Source: Sphingomonas parva (ex Maeng et al. 2020) | Lineage (GTDB): Bacteria; Pseudomonadota; Alphaproteobacteria; Sphingomonadales; Sphingomonadaceae | Assembly (NCBI RefSeq): GCF_004564275.1 | Contig: NZ_SPDV01000008.1 | Coordinates: 102,805 to 166,804 of the forward strand | DNA length: 64,000 bases | Direction of reading: 5' to 3' | Part shown: piece by piece, positions 36,023 through 44,900 of the stretch | How the letters are laid out: every line of letters begins with the position of its first letter | Numbering within the stretch: the first letter of the stretch is position 1 | The notes under the pieces: generated by a model | What the model was told of the DNA's origin: nothing | Seen by the model: the letters and a program-made list of their open reading frames with translations, nothing else | Databases searched by the model: none | Made by a program: the position numbers and the translations under genes

Positions 36023-38866
36023 ATGCCGCGTCACCTCCGCTTCGGCAGCACGTCGCTCGCAGTCCTTGCCGGCCTTCTCGCAACCCCCTCGACCGTCTTC
36101 GCGCAATCGACGCTGCCGCCGGACAATCCGCAGAGCGGCGCGACGGCCGCTTCCGACCAGCAGGAAGGGCCGATCGTCATTACCGGCTCCCGCATCCGGC
36201 GCGATCCGCTGTCGCAGGACGCTCCGATCGTCTTCGTGGATGACGAGGATATCGCCAAGACGGGCCTCAATTCGGTCAACGACGTCCTGCAGCGCCTGCC
36301 GAGCTCGGGCGGCGGCCTCAACGGCAAGTTCAACAACAGCGGCAATCTCGGCAATCCGCCGGACGGCGGCGGCGTCGGCGCCGGCGCCGCCGAGATCGAC
36401 CTGCGCTACCTCGGCTCGCGCCGGGTGCTCGTCCTGGTTGACGGCATCCGCTACGTGAACGGCGCCTCGGCGAGCGGCGTGCCGGGCTCCACCGATCTCA
36501 ACTCCATACCCGAGAGCGCGATCGAGCGGATCGAGGTGCTGCAGGACGGCGCGTCCGCCATTTATGGCTCTGATGCGATCGCCGGCGTCGTCAACATCAT
36601 CACCAAGAAGACGCAGGACGGGCTTCGCGCCACCGGCCAGATCGGCATCATGGACGAAGGCGATGGCGGCACCCGCAACGTCCAGCTGAGCTGGGGCAAC
36701 GGCGATCGCAGCCCGCTTCAGATCGTGATCGGCGGCAATTACGTCGATCAGGACGCCGTCTCGGCCGGGGCGCGCGACATCTCGCGCTTCCCCGCGCCAT
36801 ATTCCACCACCTGCGCCGACGGCGGCTGCTCCGGCTTCCTGCCGAACGGGCGCTACGGTGTTCTCGGGCAGGATCTCACCCTGATCGCGCCGGTGATCGG
36901 CCGCACCGCCACGCCCGCCGACTTCCGGCCGTTCGTCAGCCCCGACGACCGATTCAACTTCGGGCCGTTCAATTATCTTCAGATCCCGCTCGAGCGCTAC
37001 GGCGTGTTCGGCAATCTGCGGTACGAATTCTCCGATGCGGTCAATTTCTCGCTCCGCGCCCTTTGGAACAAGCGCAAGTCGGCCAATCGGGCGGCGCCGC
37101 TGCCGTTCGGCGTCGGTCCGGCGGCGGGCATCACTCCGGTGCTCGACGGAACGCCGGTGCATGCGACCAATCCCTATAACCCGTTCGGGGTGACCCTCGA
37201 CGCGACCAACATGGATTTCATCTTCCGACGCTTCGTCGAAGGCGGGCCGCGTCGGTTCTTCCAGACGGTCGACACCTATTACGGCGTCGCAACGTTGGAC
37301 GGGGAGTTCGATCTCGGCGGCCGCAGCTGGTTCTGGGATCTGAACGGCGCATACGGCCGCAACAAGGCCGAGCAGCGCATGTTCGGCAACATCAACTCGG
37401 ACAATCTGCGTCGTGCGCTCGGCCCCGTCTCCGCCTGCACTGCGCCCTGCGTTCCGTTCAACCTGTTCGGCGGCGCGGGCTCGATCACCCAGCCGATGCT
37501 GGACTATGTGACGTTCGTCCAGGAGGACAGCAGCCGCCAGACCACCTGGGATCTCACCGCCAACGTGACCGGCAGCCTGTTCGATCTTCCCGGCGGGCCC
37601 CTCGGAATCGCGTTGGGAGCGGAATATCGCGACCTCAGCGGCCGGTTCGATCCCGATCCGATCGTCGCCGCCGGCTTCAGCTCGGACATCCCCGCGCTGC
37701 CCACGAGCGGAAGCTATTCGGTGTGGGAAGCCTATGCCGAAGTCCGCGCGCCGCTTCTCTCCGACAGACCCTTCTTCGAGGAGCTCGAGTTGAACGGCGC
37801 GGTGCGCTTCTCCGATTATTCGACTTCCGGCTCGACCAGCACCTTCAAGGCCGGCGTGAACTGGAAACCGATCGAGGACCTGCTGTTCCGGGGCTCCTGG
37901 GCCGAAGGCTTCCGCGCCCCGTCGATCGGCGAGCTTTTCGGAACGCAGTCGCGCTTCGATCAGCAGCTCGACGATCCCTGCTCCTCCCATCCCGACAACC
38001 CGGCGCCGCGTCGCTTCGCCAACGATGACACGGTCCGCGCCAATTGCATCGCCGCCGGCGTGCCGGCCAACGGCAGCTACCAGCAGGCCAATCCCCAGAT
38101 CTCAGTGCTGGTCGGCGGAAACGAGGATCTCGCGCCGGAGACGTCGGAGAGCTGGGTGTTCGGTGCGGTGTTCAGCCCGCGCTTCCTGCCGCGCTTCTCG
38201 ATCGAGGCCAATTATTACGACATCAGGATCGATGGCGCGATCCAGACCATCGACGCCGAGGTCACGGTCGCAAATTGCGTGGTCAACAACGATCCGGCCG
38301 CCTGCGCATTGGTCACCCGCGCGGGCGCCGGGCAGCTTACTCAGGTCTCCGGCCTGCTCCAGAACATCGCGGGCATCAAGACCGATGGGATCGACGTCAA
38401 CGTCTCGTTCCGAGGGATCGAGACCGGCTTTGGCCGGCTCGGCTTCACCTGGAACAACACCTTCCTGCTCAATTACGACGTGATCGTGCCGATCACCGAT
38501 GGCGTCCAGGTGATCAGCCGCGAAGGCACGGAGCAGGGCAGCCCCTCGCAAGGCTTCCCCAAGTGGAAGTCCGTCGGAATCATCGACTGGGACCTGGCTG
38601 AGTTCGGTGCCACGGTGACCGGCCGATACGTCTCGAAGCTCGAGGAGGGGGGCGGCAATGTGATGAACGACCGCTTCTACACCGACGTCCAGCTGCGCTT
38701 CCTGCCCGGGGGCAGCGACGGCCGTTTCGGCTTCGCGCTCGCCGTGAACAATCTTTTCAAGACCAAGGCGCCGGGCTGCGTCACCTGCGATATCAACAAT
38801 TTCGATCCGACCGTCTACGACGTTCCCGGCCGCTATTTCTACGCCAGGGCGAGCGTGCGGATGTAG
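36023..38866 (+). CDS. TonB-dependent receptor
   Basis: Outer-membrane active transporter powered by TonB. It is 947 aa from ATG 36023 with GGGGAGAG upstream. The signal peptide ends TVFAQ. A TonB-box-like segment (PIVITGSRI) follows. The plug domain includes VLVLVDGIRYVNG and GSDAIAGVVNIITKK. The remaining ~750 residues form the barrel. Proteins of this size with a PIVITGSRIRR start are abundant in sphingomonads. The substrate cannot be told. No TonB or sigma/anti-sigma pair is adjacent. Confidence 0.94.
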   Translation: MPRHLRFGSTSLAVLAGLLATPSTVFAQSTLPPDNPQSGATAASDQQEGPIVITGSRIRRDPLSQDAPIVFVDDEDIAKTGLNSVNDVLQRLPSSGGGLNGKFNNSGNLGNPPDGGGVGAGAAEIDLRYLGSRRVLVLVDGIRYVNGASASGVPGSTDLNSIPESAIERIEVLQDGASAIYGSDAIAGVVNIITKKTQDGLRATGQIGIMDEGDGGTRNVQLSWGNGDRSPLQIVIGGNYVDQDAVSAGARDISRFPAPYSTTCADGGCSGFLPNGRYGVLGQDLTLIAPVIGRTATPADFRPFVSPDDRFNFGPFNYLQIPLERYGVFGNLRYEFSDAVNFSLRALWNKRKSANRAAPLPFGVGPAAGITPVLDGTPVHATNPYNPFGVTLDATNMDFIFRRFVEGGPRRFFQTVDTYYGVATLDGEFDLGGRSWFWDLNGAYGRNKAEQRMFGNINSDNLRRALGPVSACTAPCVPFNLFGGAGSITQPMLDYVTFVQEDSSRQTTWDLTANVTGSLFDLPGGPLGIALGAEYRDLSGRFDPDPIVAAGFSSDIPALPTSGSYSVWEAYAEVRAPLLSDRPFFEELELNGAVRFSDYSTSGSTSTFKAGVNWKPIEDLLFRGSWAEGFRAPSIGELFGTQSRFDQQLDDPCSSHPDNPAPRRFANDDTVRANCIAAGVPANGSYQQANPQISVLVGGNEDLAPETSESWVFGAVFSPRFLPRFSIEANYYDIRIDGAIQTIDAEVTVANCVVNNDPAACALVTRAGAGQLTQVSGLLQNIAGIKTDGIDVNVSFRGIETGFGRLGFTWNNTFLLNYDVIVPITDGVQVISREGTEQGSPSQGFPKWKSVGIIDWDLAEFGATVTGRYVSKLEEGGGNVMNDRFYTDVQLRFLPGGSDGRFGFALAVNNLFKTKAPGCVTCDINNFDPTVYDVPGRYFYARASVRM

Positions 38867-38948
38867 GGCAAGAGGGGTTGAGCTGGGCAGTCGTACGCCT
38901 CGTTGCGCTGCCTTGCTCACATCTCCGAACCGCAGCACACTCTCAGGG

Positions 38949-39536
38949 ATGGAACGAGTTCTTCTCCTGCTGCTCTGCGTGACGTCCGCGTGCTCCGGCG
39001 ATGATTCCGGTAATGTCGTTCTGGCCTCGGTCGAGGACGGGGAGGTGCGTTCGCCAGCTTCGAGCGGCGTCCTTGAGCCCGAGCGCTGCCTTCGCAAAGA
39101 CAGGGACTACTACCGGTTGAAGTTCAATGACGCGTGCATAGAACTTCAGCCCGCGCGAAGGATGTCCGGCGTGTGGATAGTCGGAAACGAGGAATCCAGC
39201 TTCATACCCGGTCCGCAGAAGGTCCCGGCTGCCGATAATCGGCTGAGGCTGAGGATATTCCTGGATACCAAAAGCATCGGTCGATTGGAGGCGGCAGACG
39301 CCGAGGGGGTCCGCTGGCTAGCCGTGTTCGCGATCGAGTTCATCGGTCGACGTTCGAAGGCACCTGGCCTTTACTACACCGGCGAGGGCGACCACCTGGT
39401 CGTCGCCGACCGCCTCATTTCTGCGCGCTTCATCGGCCAGGCGCCGCAAACGGACGTCGCCGCTGCATTAAAGGCCGGACGGAGGTTCGACAATTCCGAG
39501 CTTTCCCGGCCGCTGCCCGAGGACATTTGGAACTAG
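38949..39536 (+). CDS. Putative lipoprotein of unknown function
   Basis: 195 aa from ATG 38949. A short hydrophobic start (VLLLLLCVTSACSG) with Cys fits a lipobox. The rest has DACIELQPARRMSGVW and a strand-rich C-terminus. I recognise no family. Its base composition appears less GC-rich than its neighbours (more A and T at third positions, such as gat, aat, aaa). Recent acquisition or weak selection is possible. Confidence 0.6.
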   Translation: MERVLLLLLCVTSACSGDDSGNVVLASVEDGEVRSPASSGVLEPERCLRKDRDYYRLKFNDACIELQPARRMSGVWIVGNEESSFIPGPQKVPAADNRLRLRIFLDTKSIGRLEAADAEGVRWLAVFAIEFIGRRSKAPGLYYTGEGDHLVVADRLISARFIGQAPQTDVAAALKAGRRFDNSELSRPLPEDIWN

Positions 39537-39658
39537 ATTGGCGGGAGCGAGGACGGGACGGCGATCCGTGCTCGCGCCGCGTCGGACGCTGCAATGGCCA
39601 GGCGCGCGAGGGCGTCGGATGGCGTACAATCCGGCTTTCGGACTCGGAAGGACCCACG

Positions 39659-40033
39659 ATGGGCGCGCGGGGAAGCTGTCACTGCCATTCGGTGCGCTTG
39701 CTGTTGACCGCGCTTCCCGAGCGGGTCGTGGCCTGCGACTGCTCGCTGTGCAGCCGGCGCGGGATGCTCTGGGCCCATTATGCGGATTCCGAGGTGGCGG
39801 TCGAAGGCTTCACCGAGGGCTATGAATGGGGCGACGAGACGATCAGCTTTCGTCACTGCCCGAAATGCGGCTGCACCACTCACTGGGAATCCCGGGTCCG
39901 CACCGGCGGAAGCGTGGCGGTGAACGCCCGGCTGATCGACGGTTTCGCCGAGGCGGGCGGCGCGAGCACGTCCACTTATTCCTTCCAGGGACGGCCCGCC
40001 GAGCTCCACTTTCTGCGCGGCGCGAACGGCTAG
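39659..40033 (+). CDS. GFA-family (glutathione-dependent formaldehyde-activating enzyme-like) protein
   Basis: 124 aa from ATG 39659. Zinc-site cysteines are in GSCHCHSVR, ACDCSLCSRRG and CPKCGCTTHW, the CENP-V/GFA fold. It is shorter than true Gfa (about 190 aa), so formaldehyde-glutathione chemistry is not assured. A second member of this family lies at 61126-61569. Confidence 0.87.
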   Translation: MGARGSCHCHSVRLLLTALPERVVACDCSLCSRRGMLWAHYADSEVAVEGFTEGYEWGDETISFRHCPKCGCTTHWESRVRTGGSVAVNARLIDGFAEAGGASTSTYSFQGRPAELHFLRGANG

Positions 40034-40111
40034 ACGCGGGCAAAGTACGCTTGGCGTCGGGCGCAAGGTCGCGGCGGCATGGTGGTCGCGCTGCCGGCAA
40101 CAAGGATCTGT

Positions 40112-40119
40112 TAACCATC
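40112..40119 (+). promoter_or_regulatory. CtrA-like half-site upstream of the diguanylate cyclase
   Basis: TTAACCAT lies 60 bp upstream of the cyclase start. This octamer is the half-site reported for CtrA in several alphaproteobacteria. Only one half is visible, and an 8-base match can occur by chance. Confidence 0.3.
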
Positions 40120-40178
40120 GCCGCCTAGATCGGTTTCCGGGACATCCGTCGGGGAGCGGAGGACGAGGGGGACCGGAA

Positions 40179-41348
40179 TTGGACGGGGAGAGTTCGCAGG
40201 TCGAGCTGCCGCGCGCGCGGCTGTGTCGCTGGCTGGTGGACAGCGGATGCGACGTGCCGCCCGCGATCCGCCGCGCGCTCGTCACCACCCTGTTCGGCGC
40301 CTCGACGCCGTTCGTGCTCGGCGAGATCAACAACGCCTTGCTCGCCTGCGTCGTGGCAGCGCGCATTCCGACCGCCCCCTTCCTGATCTGGACGGCGCTG
40401 CAGCTCGTCCTGGCGATGCTGCGCATCAGGCTGCAAGTGGGCGGGCGACGCGCGCTGGCGAGAGGCGAGATCGTTCGTCCCGACCTCTATCTTGCCGTCG
40501 CCCTGACTTGGGCCGCGACGATCGGCTACGGCACCTACATCAGCGTCGCCAGCGGCGACTGGGTGGCGGCGACGCTGGCGAGCACATCGGCCGCGGCGAT
40601 GGTCGGCGCGATCTGCTTTCGCAGCTACGGCGTTCCGCGGCTGGTCATTGCCATGATCTCGCTGGTCCTCGGTCCGTGCGCACTTGCCGCGACGCTGTCG
40701 GGTGAGCCGATCATGCTGCTCGCCGGCCTTCAGCTGCCGCTCTACCTCGGAAGCATGGGTCTGACCTCCTTCGCCCTTCACCGGATGCTGGTCAGGACGA
40801 TGCAGGCGGAGCGCCGCAACCGCCACCACGCCAGGCACGATCCTCTGACCGGACTGAAGAACCGCGGCGGCCTAGCCCATTGGGCGGCGATGCAGCTCGC
40901 GCCGCGGGCGGCCGCCGACCGCGCCTTCGTCCTCTTCTATGTCGATCTCGACGGCTTCAAGGCCGTCAACGATCGGCTCGGCCATGCCTGCGGCGACCTC
41001 GTCCTGGCCGAAGTCGCTGCGCGGCTCGGCGCTTTCGCCGGCAGCGACGATGCGGTTGCGCGGCTCGGCGGCGACGAGTTCGTCGTCATCGCCGCCTGCG
41101 GCGGCGGGGAGGCGGAGCGTCTGGGGGCGGGCATCGTGGAAGCGATCGCCGGCGCGCCGTTCCTCCTCGGCGATGTCGCCGCAACCGTCGGCGCGAGCGT
41201 CGGCGCGGCCGTCTTTCCCGCCCATGGCGAGACGCTCGAGGCGTTGCTGCACGTCGCCGACATGGCGCTCTACGAGGCAAAGGCTGCCGGCGAGCCGTGT
41301 TGCGTCATTGCCCCGGCCCGGACGGAGCCGGCGCGGCTCTGCGCATGA
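40179..41348 (+). CDS. Membrane diguanylate cyclase (GGDEF)
   Basis: Makes cyclic di-GMP. It is 389 aa from TTG 40179 with GAGGACGAGGGGG just upstream. The N-terminal ~210 residues hold about six membrane helices (MASE-like sensor). The GGDEF domain begins HDPLTGLKNRGG, and the intact active site LGGDEF spans residues 296-301, so it should be active. The RxxD inhibitory site expected upstream of GGDEF is absent (the stretch reads AGSDDAVAR). No EAL domain is present. Confidence 0.9.
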   Translation: MDGESSQVELPRARLCRWLVDSGCDVPPAIRRALVTTLFGASTPFVLGEINNALLACVVAARIPTAPFLIWTALQLVLAMLRIRLQVGGRRALARGEIVRPDLYLAVALTWAATIGYGTYISVASGDWVAATLASTSAAAMVGAICFRSYGVPRLVIAMISLVLGPCALAATLSGEPIMLLAGLQLPLYLGSMGLTSFALHRMLVRTMQAERRNRHHARHDPLTGLKNRGGLAHWAAMQLAPRAAADRAFVLFYVDLDGFKAVNDRLGHACGDLVLAEVAARLGAFAGSDDAVARLGGDEFVVIAACGGGEAERLGAGIVEAIAGAPFLLGDVAATVGASVGAAVFPAHGETLEALLHVADMALYEAKAAGEPCCVIAPARTEPARLCA

Positions 41349-41393
41349 GGGATATGGCGTGCGACCCTTGCGAGCCGCACGCCGCCGGTCGTG

Positions 41394-42461
41394 TCACTTA
41401 TAGGCGATCGCCGCACTCGCCGGGCCGGCGAGCGGAAGCACTTCGCAATGCCGGAAACCCGCCTCGAGGCACCATGAGGCGAAATCAGAGCCGGTGAAGT
41501 CGAACGCGTCCCCGAACTCGATCAGCATGTTGAGCGACATCAGCAGACCGAAGGCGTTCTCGCGCCGCGCATCGTCGATGATGTTCTCTATTGCGACGAA
41601 CGCGCCGCCACGCGGCAGCGCGCGATAGGCCTTCGCGATCAGCGCCTTCTTCTGCTCCAGGTTCCAGTCGTGGAGGATCATGCCCATCGTGATCAGGTCT
41701 GCCGGCGGGAAGTCGTCCGCCAGAAAGTCGATCGGCTTCGCGGCGACGCGTTCGGCAAGACCGGCCTCGCTCAGCCGCCGCTCGGCGATCGGCGTGACGA
41801 CCGGCAGATCGTAGGAGGTGCAGGCGAGGTGCGGATGGGCACGGGCCACGGTGGCCGAGAGCAGCCCGGTGGCGCCGCCGATGTCCGCCATCGAGCGGTA
41901 GGGCATGAAGTCGAAGCGATTTGCGAACGCCTCGAAGTTCGCGCGGGAGACGCCGGTCATCGCGTCCATGAACTGCTCGAGCCTCTTGGGCTCGGCATAG
42001 AGGGTCTCGAACATCGCCCGGCCGCTATGCTTGATCTCGTTCTGGGGCTTGCCGGTGAGGAGGGCCGGCGTCAGGTCGGCCCAGAAGGGATAGAGGCGGT
42101 CGTTCGCCATCTCGAGGATGCCGCCGACATAAGCCGGGCTCGCCTTGTCGAGGAATTGGGCCGCCTCGGGCGTGTTGTAATAGAGCGCTCCGGCGTCGTC
42201 GCCGGTGCGGTCCAGCATCTTGAGCGCAACGAGCGCGTCGAGGAAATCGCGGGTCGCGCGAGGATGGAGGCCGATCTCGTCCTCGATCTCGTCCGCGCTG
42301 AGCGGACCCTCGCCGAGCACGCTGAACAGGCGCAGCTCCACGGCGCTCAGCAGCGTCTTCGACGCCCAGAAGGCCATCCCCATTTCGAGGATGCGGGCAG
42401 GAGAGGGGGCAGCGGCCCGCTCGTGGTCGCGCTGGCTGTGGATCGGCAGTTCGGCATTCAT
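41394..42461 (-). CDS. SAM-dependent O-methyltransferase (PF00891 type)
   Basis: 355 aa from ATG 42461. The N-terminal dimerisation winged helix (KTLLSAVELRLFSVLGEGPL, then ATRDFLDALVALKML) is followed by a Rossmann methyltransferase with the SAM motif MADIGGATGLLSATVA and the acidic DLITMGMILHDWNLEQKK, whose His is at the catalytic position of small-molecule O-methyltransferases. It resembles hydroxyneurosporene/acetylserotonin methyltransferases. No pigment or biosynthetic cluster is adjacent, so the substrate is unknown. Confidence 0.85.
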   Translation of the reverse strand: MNAELPIHSQRDHERAAAPSPARILEMGMAFWASKTLLSAVELRLFSVLGEGPLSADEIEDEIGLHPRATRDFLDALVALKMLDRTGDDAGALYYNTPEAAQFLDKASPAYVGGILEMANDRLYPFWADLTPALLTGKPQNEIKHSGRAMFETLYAEPKRLEQFMDAMTGVSRANFEAFANRFDFMPYRSMADIGGATGLLSATVARAHPHLACTSYDLPVVTPIAERRLSEAGLAERVAAKPIDFLADDFPPADLITMGMILHDWNLEQKKALIAKAYRALPRGGAFVAIENIIDDARRENAFGLLMSLNMLIEFGDAFDFTGSDFASWCLEAGFRHCEVLPLAGPASAAIAYK

Positions 42462-42587
42462 CTTCGGCTCCTTCGGTGACCGCGGCGGCACGTCGGGAGC
42501 TCTCTGGCAGACGCGGGTGGCAGGCTGATGCCGCCGAGCGGCGCCGCACGTCGCAATTGTATCGGACGCAGCGTCGCCGGATCCGGG

Positions 42588-43043
42588 TCAGCGGCGCTTC
42601 AGCCGCACCAGCGCCTCGTCGAGCGCCTGGAGGAAGCGGGACCGATCGGTCTTGGCGAACGGTGGCGGGCCGCCTCCCGGACCATCCATCCCGGCGCGCA
42701 GGTCCGCCATGATCGCCCGGGTGGCGATCGCGGCCCCGATCGAGCTGGCCGTGAACGGCTTGCCGTTGGGGGCGAGCACCGCCGCGCCCTTCTTCAGCGC
42801 GCGGTCGGCAAGCAGGATGTCCGCGGTCACGACGACCGATCCGGCGTCCGCCGCCTCCGCGATCCAGTCGTCCGCCGCGTCGAAGCCGCCGTCGACGATC
42901 ACCCGCTCGATCAGAGGGTGCGCCGGGACCCGGAACGGGCTGTTGCTGACCACCTTCACCCTCGCCTCATGACGGAAGGCGACCTTGTAGATCTCCTCCT
43001 TTACCGGACAGGCGTCTGCGTCGACGAGGATCGTGGGGCTCAT
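42588..43043 (-). CDS. yaiI: UPF0178/DUF188 protein YaiI family
   Basis: 151 aa. It has the family start ILVDADACPVKEEIYKVA, followed by VDGGFDAADDWIAE, VTADILLADRALKKGA and PFAKTDRSRFLQALDE. It is a PIN-like NYN-superfamily fold and may be a nuclease. No biochemical function is established that I know of. Confidence 0.9.
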   Translation of the reverse strand: MSPTILVDADACPVKEEIYKVAFRHEARVKVVSNSPFRVPAHPLIERVIVDGGFDAADDWIAEAADAGSVVVTADILLADRALKKGAAVLAPNGKPFTASSIGAAIATRAIMADLRAGMDGPGGGPPPFAKTDRSRFLQALDEALVRLKRR

Positions 43044-43382
43044 GCGCGCCCCTTTGCCGCCGGACTGGCAGGAAGGGAAGCGACATCAGGTCATTCCGGC
43101 GAAGGCCGGACTCTCCGAGCGCGACAGGCGCAAGCGCTTCTGGAGTGCTCGATCTGCACCTTCGCGAACTCTCGCTGAGGCTCTGGCCTCGCCGGAGCGA
43201 CGGCTTGGGGCAGGGAAGGGCGCGCACGGTGCTTGCCCTTGCCATCCCTTGCTGGCTCCTCTATGCGCGCCCACATCCCGGCTGGAGTCGGGAGACGCGC
43301 GTCCGGGACGGATGCACGCTGGCCGGCGAGTTTCGCCCGCCGGCGTTTTTCGTTTGGCGGCGTCAACCGAGAGGAATTTTGA
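43044..43382. other. Gene-free stretch upstream of ffh with structured segments
   Basis: No convincing gene lies here. It contains GGTCATTCCGGCGAAGGCCG-type sequence (43088 on), resembling common intergenic palindromes. A stem with AAGGGC and GCCCTT arms lies around 43216-43250. A terminator-like hairpin lies at 43322-43350. SRP RNA was looked for because ffh is next, but its conserved GGAAGG-type loop was not seen. Confidence 0.5.
43322..43350 (+). terminator. Terminator-like hairpin 33 bp before ffh
   Basis: GCCGGCG (43322-43328) pairs perfectly with CGCCGGC (43338-43344), followed by GTTTTTCGTTT. On the plus strand this is a good Rho-independent terminator shape. No upstream plus-strand gene is visible for it to serve, so it may end a small RNA or act as a leader attenuator for ffh. 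Confidence 0.6.
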
Positions 43383-44865
43383 ATGTTCGAGAGCCTGAGC
43401 GATCGCCTGAGCGGGGTCTTCGACCGCCTGCGCGGCCGCGGCGCGCTCACCGAGGCCGACGTCCGCGCCGCGATGCGCGAGGTGCGCATCGCCTTGCTCG
43501 AGGCCGACGTCGCTCTCCCCGTCGTTCGAGACTTCGTCGACAGGGTGACGGAGCAGGCGGTCGGCCAGCAGGTGCTGAAGTCGGTCACGCCCGGCCAGCA
43601 GGTCGTGAAGATCGTTCACGACGCGCTGGTCGAGATGCTCGGCGCGGAGACGGCGGACCTGCGCATCGACGTCACGCCGCCGGCGGTGGTGATGATGGTC
43701 GGCCTCCAGGGCTCGGGCAAGACCACGACCACGGCGAAGATCGCCCGCCGGCTCGCCGAGAAGGACCGCAAGAAGGTGTTGATGGCGTCGCTCGACGTCG
43801 CGCGCCCGGCGGCCCAGGAGCAGCTCGCCGTGCTCGGCGAGAAGACCTCGACCGCGACCCTTCCGATCGTCGCGGGCCAGCAGCCGGTCGAGATCGCCCG
43901 CCGCGCCCTCCAGGCCGCGCGCCTTCAGGGTTATGACGTTCTCCTGCTCGACACCGCCGGTCGTCTCCACGTCGATCAGGCGCTGATGGACGAGATGAAG
44001 GCGGTGGCCGAGGTCTCCACGCCGAGCGAGATCCTGCTCGTCGTCGACGCCCTGACCGGCCAGGATGCCGTCAACGTCGCCAGGAGCTTCTCCGAGCAGG
44101 TCGATCTCACCGGCGTCGTCCTCACCCGTCTCGATGGCGATGCGCGCGGCGATGCGCGCGGTCACCGGCAAGCCGATCAAGTTCGCCGGCGTCGGCGAGG
44201 GCGTCGACGCGCTCGAGGCCTTCCATCCCAGCCGCGTCGCCGGCCGCATCCTCGGCATGGGCGACGTCGTCAGCCTGGTCGAGAAGGCGCAGGAGACGAT
44301 CAAGATCGAGGAGGCCGAGGCGCTCGCCAAGCGCATGGCCAAGGGCCAGTTCGACCTCAACGATCTGCGGTCCCAGCTCGCGCAGATGCAGCGGATGGGC
44401 GGAATGACGGGCCTCGCCAGCATGCTTCCGGGCATGAAGAAGGTCCAGAACGCGATGGCGCAGAGCAACGTCGACAACAAGATCCTGGTCCATATGGACG
44501 CGATGATCGGCTCGATGACTCCGAAGGAGCGCGCCCGGCCGGAGCTGCTCAACGCCAAGCGCAAGATCCGCGTCGCCAAGGGCTCCGGCACCACCGTGCA
44601 GGACGTCAACAAGCTCCTGAAGATGCATCAGGAGATGGCGAACATGATGAAGAAGATCCGCAAGATGGGCGGGCTCGGCAAGCTCGGCGCCCTGTTCGGC
44701 GGCGGCCTTGGTGGCCTCGGCGGGATGGGCGGCATGGGCGGCCCCGCCGGTCCGGCCGGCGGCCTCCCGGGCGGCCCCGCTGCCGGCGGCCTTCCTGGCC
44801 TTCCCGGAGCGGGCGGCGCGCCGTTCGGCCTCCCGCCCGGCTTCGACAAGTTCATGAAGAAATAG
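43383..44865 (+). CDS. ffh: Signal recognition particle protein Ffh, interrupted by a frameshift
   Basis: SRP GTPase that binds signal sequences and 4.5S RNA. The N and G domains read from ATG 43383 ([35 protein letters not shown]). The frame is lost near 44150, and the rest ([20 protein letters not shown], the M domain with [20 protein letters not shown], ending FDKFMKK) is in another frame. The expected join DARGGAALSMRAVTG is missing about 14 nt. Adding 14 nt restores one 498-codon frame. Two copies of GATGCGCGCGG abut at the break. Ffh is essential in most bacteria, so a sequencing or assembly error is the simplest explanation. A true mutation is not excluded. Confidence 0.9.
44139..44162. 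repeat. 12-bp direct repeat at the ffh frameshift
   Basis: GATGCGCGCGGC (44139-44150) and GATGCGCGCGGT (44151-44162) abut exactly where the ffh frame breaks. In intact homologues the two would encode DARG and SMRAV, separated by GAALS codons. Confidence 0.8.
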
Positions 44866-44900
44866 ATCGAACAGGCGTAAATCTCAGAAAGGACTATACA

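Noticed and set aside
35849..37990. 713-codon antisense frame opposite the TonB receptor start
   Set aside because: It crosses a divergent promoter region and has no domain. The receptor reading is clear.
43044..43382. 4.5S/SRP RNA gene beside ffh
   Set aside because: The conserved apical loop sequence was not found, and the pairings seen are short and not in the SRP order.
44100..44170. Programmed ribosomal frameshift in ffh
   Set aside because: There is no slippery heptamer. Residues conserved in all Ffh proteins (GAALS) are missing as well as the frame being shifted, so sequence is absent, not merely re-phased.
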